DNA of 23,075 nt from Trichomonas tenax (taxonomy: Eukaryota; Parabasalia; Trichomonadida; Trichomonadidae), in contig JALKBU010000830.1 of assembly GCA_023091735.1 (NCBI GenBank), positions 1-23,075 of the forward strand, read 5' to 3'. Shown piece after piece: positions 15,226-23,075 of this stretch. Every line of letters begins with the position of its first letter. Position 1 is the stretch's first letter. Under the pieces are notes generated by a model that ran no database searches, was not told the origin of the DNA, and was given only the letters and a program-made list of their open reading frames with translations. The position numbers were made by a program, and so were the translations under genes.

Positions 15226-16155
15226 ATGAATGTTTTATTTTTAATATCCTTTTCGATGGATCAATGTTCACACTTCAGAGAACCACCGATTGGAGCCAAA
15301 GAATATATTATTCTCAACAAAGATGAAGAAACAATATGCATAAAGCCATTATATTATCCAACATACATTATTTTTAGTAATTTCGGCGATGATACAGTAT
15401 ACTACGAAAATTTAGATAGTGATGATGGAGATCAATCCTCTTTATTGCGATTTTTAAATTTCTATCAAAAAATTGAATTAACAAATTCGATAGCAATGAT
15501 CAAAACGCCAACAGGATGCAGCGTATCGTTCACAACGGTTTCTTTTCCAGGCGCATGCTACCATGGAATCTATTTCTCAAACAGATTAACGGATGAAATT
15601 ATTTTTACACAACAAGAATCGGGTTTCAAGAAATTACAAATATTTGACGATAAATGCATGGTTTGGTCAACAAAAGGACAAATTAATATTTCATTAGAAA
15701 TGCTCTCTGATGATCACGAAGATCAACTTTACGTTTATTACAACTATTCTGATTTCAAGTCTATATCAGGAAACAGCAGTTTGCAGCTGTCAACTGATTG
15801 GAATCGTCCTTTATTCTTCAGGTTAGTTGCAGATGATGCAGATCCTCCTCGTTGGGCTAAAATTAAGATAGCAAGCAACGGTGAGGCACCAAGAAGGCCA
15901 GAATTTGGCTTTTATATACCCGAATACATTCCACCAATTTGTGATGAGAGCAAAAATTGGTATTCAGGCAATGTTGCCATCACAGTAGTTATAATTCTTG
16001 TGGTGCTTGTACTTGCATCACTTATTATGATCGGAAAACAATGTTTCTTCATAGATTCAGAAGATGATTTTCTGCTTTCAGCAGCAGAAGCTATTTCATC
16101 CCATTACTTATACAATGGAATCCAATCCATTGAAACTTTGGGATCAGAAGATTAA
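15226..16155 (+). CDS. Type I membrane protein, trichomonad-specific, unknown function
   Basis: The 309-residue protein starts with a short hydrophobic leader (MNVLFLISFSMDQC). A beta-rich extracellular part of about 235 residues follows, with scattered cysteines (ETICIKP, GCSVSF, GACYHG, DKCMVW) and several N-x-S/T sites. One clear membrane segment lies at about residues 250-272 (VAITVVIILVVLVLASLIMI). A cytoplasmic tail of about 37 residues ends IETLGSED. The layout is that of many trichomonad surface proteins; I do not recognise a named family or a catalytic motif. The frame is uninterrupted and codon use is host-like, so it is probably functional. It could be an adhesin-like or sensory surface protein, but nothing in the sequence proves that. 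Confidence 0.75.
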   Translation: MNVLFLISFSMDQCSHFREPPIGAKEYIILNKDEETICIKPLYYPTYIIFSNFGDDTVYYENLDSDDGDQSSLLRFLNFYQKIELTNSIAMIKTPTGCSVSFTTVSFPGACYHGIYFSNRLTDEIIFTQQESGFKKLQIFDDKCMVWSTKGQINISLEMLSDDHEDQLYVYYNYSDFKSISGNSSLQLSTDWNRPLFFRLVADDADPPRWAKIKIASNGEAPRRPEFGFYIPEYIPPICDESKNWYSGNVAITVVIILVVLVLASLIMIGKQCFFIDSEDDFLLSAAEAISSHYLYNGIQSIETLGSED

Positions 16156-16409
16156 TATTAATATGTTTGTAAAATATTACTATTTGAAACCGCCGTAGCG
16201 TTAACATTTACTAGGACATCAACATTTTTTGATATGTCCTTTGTTATGTTTAAATAATTGTAATGATCGATAATAAAAGTTGTGCTCGTGGTTTGTAAGG
16301 ATCAGCTTTACACGAGCTCTTTGCAGACTCACAAGTTATCATAATTGTTTCGAAATTCATATAAAAATATCCAATTGAATTATTATCTCCCAAAAGTTCA
16401 AGCTGACCA
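16156..16409. other. Spacer between convergent genes
   Basis: About 250 bases lie between the membrane-protein gene and the beta-helix pseudogene. No gene or notable structure was seen. Confidence 0.5.
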
Positions 16410-17206
16410 TTAATGGTCTATAGAAGCATTTTCTATAATGCACCTTTCAACGTATATTTTTCCAGAACCCACTGTGTGGAACAAAGCTCCACCTCTATTA
16501 AAAAGACAATTAACTGATATCATATAATTTAAGCATTCTTCAGTAATAAAAAGACCTCTATATTTTGTTGTTTGAAGGTTATTTGTAAATGTACATTCTC
16601 TCATTGTTGTATTTCTTTTATACCAAGTAAATCCATAAGTACTTTCTGCTTTGTGTCCAATGGTATAGTTTACAGCAATATCTGATCCGCCTTCATATAT
16701 AGCAAACAGAGCATTGTAAAATGCTGAACAACTTGAAAAATTAGATTTAGTTATCCCAAGGTTTCCATATTGCACCAATATCAAGGCATTTCCTTTACTT
16801 AAGGTACCACAGTTTCTTGCTGTGCCTTCTATTATAGTGTTATACTTATTTACTGTGCCTGATAAAACACAATAACAAAAGTATCCATAATAACCTTGAT
16901 CATTTGCTGTAGTAAAGCTGTTTGTTACTGTAAACCTTCTTTGCAACGTTCCAATGTCCGCATTTTCAAAAATTAAGTTTCCTTTACGATCCGTGAAAAC
17001 TCTATCGAATTGGCATCCTGAATGCAGAAACTTAACAGGACCACTAGACATAGTAACCACCTGTCTTTTCTAGTAAGAAAACTTTGAGTTGTAAATAAAT
17101 ATTTGATTATTCTTGACAGAAAGAATGAACCATTTACGTACCTTTCTGGGGTTCTGTTTACAGTGGTATCAATAATATCTCTGCAAACAAAGACCAAGCC
17201 GCTCAA
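16410..17206 (-). pseudogene. Second Pmp-like beta-helix gene, broken
   Basis: The frame 16410-17060 codes for beta-helix repeats (KFLHSGCQFDRV, LGITKSNFSSCSAFYNALF, TTMRECTFTNN, YVERCIIENA) similar in plan to the gene at 3040-4076. The N-terminal part (CRDIIDTTVNRTPERYVNG) is in another frame (to 17206), with a frameshift near 17050-17060. No ATG with a signal peptide and no Inr were found at the 5' end. The 3' end is shorter than in the other copies. Confidence 0.65.
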
Positions 17207-17487
17207 CCAATATGATTTTGCTTAAACAAACACTATCTTGTATTGGAAGATGATGGAAGCTCTTCTCTTATCTTATCTATTGTAGGTATAACTGCATGTT
17301 AATAATATAGATGTAGCCTATTTTAAATCTCAGAATTTATAAATATATTAACAAAATCAATTATAATTAATACATTCATAAACAGTGTGATTATAGATTA
17401 TTATTTTAAGAATATGAGACTCTGTTTTTGTATTTTTAAAAAAGCAATAATTTAACTTATTTCTATTTATTTTAATAAGAAATTGAT
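17207..17487. other. AT-rich spacer
   Basis: About 280 bases contain no gene. The missing terminus of the inverted TIR element would be expected at about 17370-17487, but only scattered similarity remains there. Confidence 0.45.
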
Positions 17488-18072
17488 GCTTTTCAGGGAT
17501 TCTGAGTATATTTATAGCATTTGGTTGTCTATTTAACTTGAGGATCTCAATGCCTCCATGAGATTTCAGCCAATTTTGACATGTAAAATAACCAAAGTCA
17601 CCATTTTCGACATTTATTATCTGATATTTATCATATAAAGTCGAAAATTTGATATGTAATGTTACCAATGAGCAAATTTGTGTGAATTTGAGATAGCATA
17701 ACTTTAGGTATGCTCAATGTATGAGCAAAGGAATGTCGTTTGACTCGCGCGCGTAGTGTATTTTTTTCTTTTTTGATTTTTATAGGGGAACTCTAGCAAA
17801 AATAAGCGAGCGAACGCTATAATAGTGAGATGTATTTGTTATAATCATCAAAGAGATTCATAACAGAAGCCCATTAATGATTTGTAATAGGTTTCTGTTT
17901 GTAATCATATCTTGATTAAGTAATACCTTGCTAAGATCATGAAACATATTGCACCACTAGAATCAGCACCCACAAAAATGTACGTAAATGTTTCATCAGA
18001 TTCGTCCAGGAAGGGGGTCACTCGTTAAAAATCGCAAAACTCAAAAAGGTCAACGAGAAAAAACGTGGAGCT
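17488..18072 (-). mobile_element. Second copy of the MULE-like TIR element, inverted and truncated
   Basis: Read on the minus strand, this follows copy 1 (4157-4842) closely from its left terminus through about 580 bases, including GCGTTCGCTCGCTTATTTTT and the CGCGCGCGAGTC core. The similarity stops abruptly after CCCTGAAAAGC (17488). The last roughly 90 bases with the second terminal repeat are absent or unrecognisable, and no target duplication can be assigned. Differences from copy 1 are scattered substitutions and small indels, so the two are independent insertions of one family. Confidence 0.8.
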
Positions 18073-18369
18073 ACATATTCATTAAAATTTAGTACACAAC
18101 ATCTACATTGTATAAATAATATAATGTGTTTGTCAAAATGAAGATTTAAAGTATGAAAATATTGGAGGAGAAAAATGATTACATAGCAAAAAATTTATAC
18201 AGATTTGAGAATGAAATTTCTCAATTGTGAACGTTTACTTTTTGTGGGATCAATTTCATTTACAATTGATGTTCAGTTTTTTCTTTTTTATAATGCAATC
18301 TTATAAAATATGAGACAATATCATGTTAGAGTATGTTCGTAATAATTATAATTAGTAACGACGCAATCT
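18073..18369. other. AT-rich spacer
   Basis: About 300 bases lie between the truncated TIR element and the large inverted repeat. No gene or repeat was recognised. Confidence 0.5.
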
Positions 18370-18408
18370 CAAAAAATGAAAATTATCAAAATATCAAAAC
18401 ATAAAATT

Positions 18409-18597
18409 TTAATGATTTTCTTTTATCTCAGGTATAGCTATGACTTCAGAAGGTAAAATCAGGAAATCACCAATCAGAGATTGGCGATCAAATACCTGAA
18501 ATATTTGAGAGTCTTTCCATGTCAAAGATAGCTCATTTGTTAAGTCTTCTCGAGATGCGGGAATAACATGCCATGGTTTGTCTCTCAATATCCATTT
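18409..18597 (-). pseudogene. Protein C-terminal fragment in the left arm
   Basis: This is the same fragment as at 19021-19209, on the opposite strand. It reads KWILRDKPWHVIPASRE and continues through LSLTWKDSQIFQVFDRQ to IPEIKENH, then a TAAA stop. It has no start codon. The family is not recognised. Confidence 0.5.
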
Positions 18598-19020
18598 TTT
18601 TTTTTTTTTTCTTTTTTAATTTTTTTATCAATTCTTTTTTCAATTTGTTCTGACTTATTAACTTTTTTGTGCTAAAATCTATATTCGCTTTACGTTATTA
18701 TTATAAAACTGAATTATAATTAAAATTATTCTTTCTTACGGGGTAAAAAACGTTCTTTTTCAGGGGCAAACGATAAGTTTTATTCGATTTTTCTAGGACA
18801 CAATATGTGTCTTTATTTAAGTGACATATGATATAAAGAATACTATGTATGCCTTCATGTTTATATGGATTATGATTGAATTAAAAGACATCGCAAATCA
18901 GAGGTGATGAAGTTGGCAAAATTAAAAATATAATTGACTGTTGATTTTTTGCAAATGTTTTGGTGCGCAAAATAGTCTATTAACAAAAAGAATTGAGAAA
19001 AAAATTAAAAAAGAAAAAAA

Positions 19021-19209
19021 AAATGGATATTGAGAGACAAACCATGGCATGTTATTCCCGCATCTCGAGAAGACTTAACAAATGAGCTATCTTTGACATG
19101 GAAAGACTCTCAAATATTTCAGGTATTTGATCGCCAATCTCTGATTGGTGATTTCCTGATTTTACCTTCTGAAGTCATAGCTATACCTGAGATAAAAGAA
19201 AATCATTAA
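19021..19209 (+). pseudogene. Protein C-terminal fragment in the right arm
   Basis: About 62 codons with protein-like composition (WHVIPASREDLTNELSLTW, then SLIGDFLILPSEVIAIPEI) end in TAAA. The upstream continuation is an A-run coding only for Lys, so the fragment is cut at its 5' side. A capture of the 3' end of a host or transposon gene, duplicated in inverted orientation, is the simplest reading. I cannot name the protein. Confidence 0.5.
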
Positions 19210-19248
19210 AATTTTATGTTTTGATATTTTGATAATTTTCATTTTTTG

Positions 19249-20391
19249 TAAACATGGCTTGCAAGCAGTTTAAACTTATTTCTTGGTTGGCTCATAATGG
19301 ACTCTATATCATTTTGCAAGAAACCTAAAAAGTATAATATTCAATATTAATTATATTAATAATAAACTGTGATTGAATCATATTTTTGCATTAATTCACA
19401 TTAGGAATATGCTGCTGTTATAGTATTTATTTAGTTAAATAGAATTTATTAACAGAAATACAATTTAAAAACAATAGATTTTATAATGACTGAATCTCAC
19501 CCAATACCTCTAGTCATCACCAAAAGTGACATAGCTGCTGAGTTAGACAACTCATGAAATTTTGGAATAATTTTACCTATTTATATGTTCCCCCGCCCAT
19601 TGTTTGGCAACCCCTAAATTTGAATATGCCATTTTGCACCCCGTGAAATTGAGCTTATCCTCGAAAAACCGATTATCCTTGAAAACCTTATGACAGTATA
19701 TAATCATTCAAAATTATTTTAAAAAATCGCTTTTATTTGTTGATTACAATGTTATGTGAGCATATCTCTTTGGAAATGGACTTTTGTTTTGCTCTGTAAT
19801 TGATTCTAAAGCGAAAATCGCAATGAAATAAAAAATGATTTTTTTTCTGACAAAAATAAATATATCTAGAATCCATTTATAAGTGTTTGCATTTAAACCA
19901 TTTATCAGCTGCTTAGTTTATTTTTGAAATGATGGAAGATTATTAGAAAAATATATTTCTTGATTTCGAATTATTGCATTTCAGATCGACTCTGTAGTGC
20001 AAAAATACTCAAATCCGGATAAATAATTGTGTTATTATATTGGTATAGGTTGTTTGTTAGAATATATTTTTTGAAAAATTTTAGTTGTTTTGAAGTCTTA
20101 TAAATATCTTAGTTCAATTAAAAAGTTTTTTGTTTTGATGAAATTGATGTCTGAAATCATCCATTCGTGTTAATATTTTCTGGCAAATTTATAATAAAAT
20201 ACAAAGAAACCACATGGCTGTTTCTGTGCTAAGCTCATTGAGAGAACTCTAAATTTAATCATCTGCAAGCTTAAAACAATAAATTTGATACAAAAATTTC
20301 GTTACATGCGAAATCACCATTTGAGATATCATAAACATGGAGATAATCGTTCAGAAAGTATTCAATGAAGTAAAAGAGCAATTTTTTTATA
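19249..20391. other. Long AT-rich region without a gene
   Basis: I see no supportable gene in this 1.1 kb. A 23-codon frame (19486-19557) starts MTESHPIPLVITKSDIAAEL and looks more protein-like than its surroundings; it may be the start of a lost gene. A C-rich patch lies at about 19588-19645. No RNA gene was recognised. Confidence 0.5.
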
Positions 20392-21526
20392 ATGTTTCTT
20401 TATTTAATTTTGACAAGAGCAACAGAAATCATGCACGACGGAGATTCAACACTGACGATCGATGCAACTGAAGCGTATGATTTAACGTCCTGGTTCGATG
20501 AAGATGATTATCATCGATGGCGATTACTTCTCAAGTCATGTCCAAACAAAAATGTATGTTTTAATTTCTAAAATATTGACGAAAGTTACAATTCCAACAA
20601 CATACACACAAATTGACTTTGGATGCTTTGCTTACACAAAAGTCGAAGAAGTTATAATGCCTAATACTGTTAGAAGAATTGGAATCTCATTCTTCACGAA
20701 TTGCATCAATTTGAAGAAAGTTGTTTTAAGTGAAAAATAAAATGGAATTCCAGATAATGCGTTCACTGAATGCACTAATTTAACAAATATTAATCTCGAA
20801 AACATTGAATATTTCGGAACATCGTGCTTCGAAGAATGCAAAAGTTTAAGTGAAGTTTACATTTTCAAAGCAATATCAATTGGAGAGAAAGCATTCTTTA
20901 AATCAGGTCTTAAATAGATCATTTTGTCTCCAACAACAACAGAAATCAAAACATCTGCTTTTGAACAGAACATGAACTTGATGTATGCTGAAATTCACGG
21001 CCACATTCAGAGCATTGGTATTTCGCTATTTAAGGATGATGCGAAATTAGAAAGAATCGTTTTCTTCAAGGAAATCGATTCCATTGATATTCAGAGTTTC
21101 ACTGATTTGCCCAATCTCAAAGAATTCGTTTATTGCGGATCAAAGACACACAATGAAAATGTTATTGATAGGCCATCGACTGCAACAGCATAAGTAACAA
21201 GCAACTACAAAAGCGATTGGTTCATTGATCTTTCACCTGTTGTTGATAATTCAAAATGCATTGTTCCAGCTGCAACAGTACAGCAGACACCAATGCCGTT
21301 ACCTACTGCAGCACCACAAGAAACAACTAATGAGACTATCGAAGATCGAACATATGAACCAAACGATCCAAGTTCGAATCAAGATGATGCTGAGAAAAAG
21401 AAGAAAGTCATTATAAATTCAGTCGTTGGTGTTTTAGTTGCTGTCGCAATTAATGTGGCAATTGTTATCACTCTTCTTTTTGTAATTAAGAACAAGAATG
21501 ATTTTTCAGACGAAGAAATAAAGTAA
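20392..21526 (+). pseudogene. BspA-like membrane protein gene with three nonsense codons and a frameshift
   Basis: The ATG at 20392 opens a hydrophobic leader (MFLYLILTRATEI) and an N-terminal cap (LTIDATEAYDLTSW). This frame ends at 20571 after a shift somewhere in 20530-20575. From about 20576 one other frame carries TpLRR repeats to the end (YTQIDFGCFAYTKVEEVIMP, RIGISFFTNCINLKKVVL, EIKTSAFEQNMNLMYAEI). A linker and a clear membrane segment (VVGVLVAVAINVAIVITLLF) follow, then the tail IKNKNDFSDEEIK. That frame is interrupted by TAA at 20738, TAG near 20917 and TAA at 21191, with good LRR sequence on both sides of each. The architecture (leader, LRRs, membrane segment, short tail) is the standard trichomonad BspA type. 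Decay by point mutation suggests a fairly recent loss. Confidence 0.8.
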
Positions 21527-21619
21527 AAATTTTAAATTAGTTTTACAACAATCATATCTAAATCAGATATTTAATGGTTTTTAATTTATTCTAGATGTTC
21601 GTTCCTGTTTGGAAGTGTG

Positions 21620-22704
21620 TTAGCTAAAACACTTAAGAATTCCAAGCGTTGCGCAGATTGTGAGCCGTGACGTAGTTTTTGGTACTGAAGAACAAAAAAA
21701 TTTAGGATTCTCGTCATCTTCATAATAAACCTTATTGTTGTTGTAAACGTTCGCATGACAATCTTGTGTCGAATGATGAGAAATGAAAAGATTGAATTTA
21801 GACTTTTCTTTGATGAAATAATTTCCTTTTGATGCATTCAGTGCTTTTGAAAATTGATTTTTATCAATGAAAATGGATTTTCCATTGATTGTTCCATCTT
21901 CATTCCAACAGATAAATATGTATGGTGCACTGTTCCCTGAAATAATAAGATTTTCAATTGTAAGAGTTCCATTATTTGCAAAATTTATAAGGCCATAATT
22001 AGGCGTTTTGTTGTTGATGACGTTGCAGTGCTCTAAAGAATGGTTTTGAGATACATGAGATAAAATCATTCCTCGAAATCCAGAAATTGCAGTGATTGTA
22101 TTGTTTGAAAAAGTGGTCAAATTAACTGAAGCAACAACTCTTGGAGATCCATTGGCAATGGTATATGCTGTATTAAGCCTCGCTTCATTGAAAGAAACAT
22201 TCAAATTGCTTGTTGAGATTTCGCCATGTGAAAAATAAAATGCTGCACTTTTAGCAACTGATTTCGAAATCGATGATTCAAGTAAATAATTTTTGTTTTT
22301 GTTTGATTTAGAAATGTAACAGAATGCTCCAGAATTTGAAACGTCTCCAATACTTGAATTAAAACAACATACTCTGTATTCAACAAATGAACCTAAAGCA
22401 TTATTTGCCGTTTTAATACATCCACCATCGCTGCTTGCGGTGATATTTTTGAAAAAACAATTCGAAACAAGAGATTTGATGCTTTCATCATTGCCATAAA
22501 CGATGACGGTATCTTTTTGATCAATAAATGAAACAGAATCGGCATGGAATGAACCACTTGTTGGGGAATAAGTTTTGTTCTCTGAATCAACAGAAGGTAG
22601 AGTAGTGTCTGAATAGAATCGATTCCACAGATCTGACGCAGTGCAATGGAGAACAAAAGAAACGTCAGAGATTCAATTTCGTGATAAATCCATCACAAAA
22701 ACAT
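21620..22704 (-). pseudogene. Third Pmp-like beta-helix gene, broken at its 5' end
   Basis: A single frame from about 22673 down to 21620 codes for about 350 residues of beta-helix (VSFIDQKDTVIVYGND, LTTFSNNTITAISGF, CNVINNKTPNYGLINFANN). Its N-terminal LHCTASDLWNRFYSD matches the gene at 3040-4076. The only ATG placed correctly behind the Inr (22704) hits TGA after three codons. A leader-like hydrophobic stretch (LTFLLFSIALR) lies in a different frame. So both a nonsense codon and a frameshift near 22660-22680 separate the promoter from the body. The end at 21620 carries no membrane segment. Confidence 0.7.
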
Positions 22705-22708
22705 AAAA

Positions 22709-22716
22709 AAGTGTGA
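22709..22716 (-). promoter_or_regulatory. Inr retained by the third beta-helix pseudogene
   Basis: The minus strand reads TCACACTT, a good Inr. Its predicted first base (22714) is 10 bases before the ATG at 22704. The promoter has outlived the coding frame. Confidence 0.55.
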
Positions 22717-23075
22717 CTTTTCATCTTTTGAGTACAAAAATCGATAATTTCATCAGAATAAAGATTTCTTCGAAATAAAACTTCTGAATTCATTCTACGA
22801 CTTTTTAAGCATTTTTGAGGCGTCACTGAATTTTCTACGTCTACTCAAGCATCTCGATTTTTCTCCACTAGTATGAATATTTAAGGTCTAATTTTGGTGG
22901 CAAATGAAAAATTTTCCCATCTAAAATGCTGTGGATATATAAAGCATAAAAAATATATTATTCAATATTATATCAAAAAAATGTCTTGATTTATTTTGAT
23001 GTTAACTGACGGATTATCATTACTCATGTTGTTTGCATGCTGTGTGGATGAAAAGTAAGGGTTGCAAATTAAGAT
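22717..23075. other. AT-rich right edge without a gene
   Basis: About 360 bases contain no supportable open frame or structure. Confidence 0.5.

Larger units (their letters stand above)
18370..19248. repeat. Large inverted repeat (foldback-like), arms about 265 bp
   Basis: Left arm 18370-18640 and right arm 18985-19248 are reverse complements. Apart from the length of a T/A run (18593-18611 against 19011-19020) and the inner edge, I see no difference between them. The spacer (18641-18984) is about 344 AT-rich bases without a gene. The outer ends are sharp (CAAAAAATGAAAATTATC), but I find no target duplication. The arms carry the same coding fragment (18409-18597 and 19021-19209). It may be a foldback element, a palindromic duplication of a gene's 3' end, or an assembly artefact. 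Confidence 0.8.

Noticed and set aside
17357..17668. 103-codon minus-strand frame
   Set aside because: Most of it is the second TIR-element copy read through; the same peptide appears in copy 1 and is not conserved as a gene.
4157..18072. The two inverted element copies as terminal repeats of one 13.9-kb Maverick
   Set aside because: Copy 1 is a complete element with its own ends and 9-bp duplication, and intact host genes with Inr sites lie between the copies.
19486..19557. Small frame starting MTESHPIPLV
   Set aside because: Only 23 codons and no neighbours or Inr; mentioned under the spacer but not called a gene.
1..23075. CRISPR arrays, tRNA and rRNA genes
   Set aside because: None was recognised; no regularly spaced repeats and no tRNA-like cloverleaf with TTCRA arms were seen.

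Overview
The window looks like nuclear DNA of a trichomonad (Parabasalia; Tritrichomonas or Trichomonas type). It is very AT-rich. Its host genes have no visible introns. Intact and broken host genes start 10-32 bases downstream of a TCAYWYT-type initiator (Inr), the trichomonad core promoter. It also holds several members of the large trichomonad surface-protein families: BspA-like leucine-rich repeats and Pmp-like beta-helix proteins. The assignment rests on gene content and Inr sites, not on a ribosomal marker, so the species is an inference.

Layout. 1-2800: two housekeeping genes facing each other, an RBM26/27-like RRM protein (+) and the transcriptional adaptor ADA2 (-). 3040-4110: a beta-helix surface-protein gene broken by one frameshift in a homopolymer. 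4148-4851: a 686-bp terminal-inverted-repeat element with a perfect 9-bp target duplication, MULE-like. 4877-6544: an ER Hsp70-superfamily (Grp170/Lhs1-like) chaperone with signal peptide and C-terminal DKEL. 6969 to about 12900: a compact block of about ten small genes unlike the surrounding host genes. I read it as a fragment of an endogenous DNA virus or virus-like element; it includes a degraded candidate capsid gene and lacks polymerase, integrase and packaging ATPase. About 12900-13300: a fragment of an ERV46/ERGIC3-type cargo receptor, joined to viral sequence on one side and to a broken BspA gene (13301-14725) on the other. 15226-16155: an intact type I membrane protein. 16410-17206: a second broken beta-helix gene. 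17488-18072: a second, inverted and end-truncated copy of the MULE-like element. 18370-19248: a large near-perfect inverted repeat whose arms both carry the same protein C-terminus. 20392-21526: a BspA-like gene with three nonsense codons and a frameshift. 21620-22716: a third broken beta-helix gene that still has its Inr.

The most interesting part is the virus-like block. Its genes lack the host Inr. Three of them instead share an ATATTATTTTT(TAT) motif 10-12 bases before the ATG. Several of its coding regions contain short GC-rich hairpins. Two of these, in different genes and opposite orientations, share a 21-base identical core followed by a stem with compensatory base changes. This looks like a family of small double-hairpin elements living inside viral coding sequence.

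Two kinds of sequence are mixed here. RRM/RBM26-27, ADA2, Grp170 and the 15226 membrane protein look intact. Everything else is virus-derived or decaying. All functional calls are from reading motifs in the translated sequence; no database search was possible.
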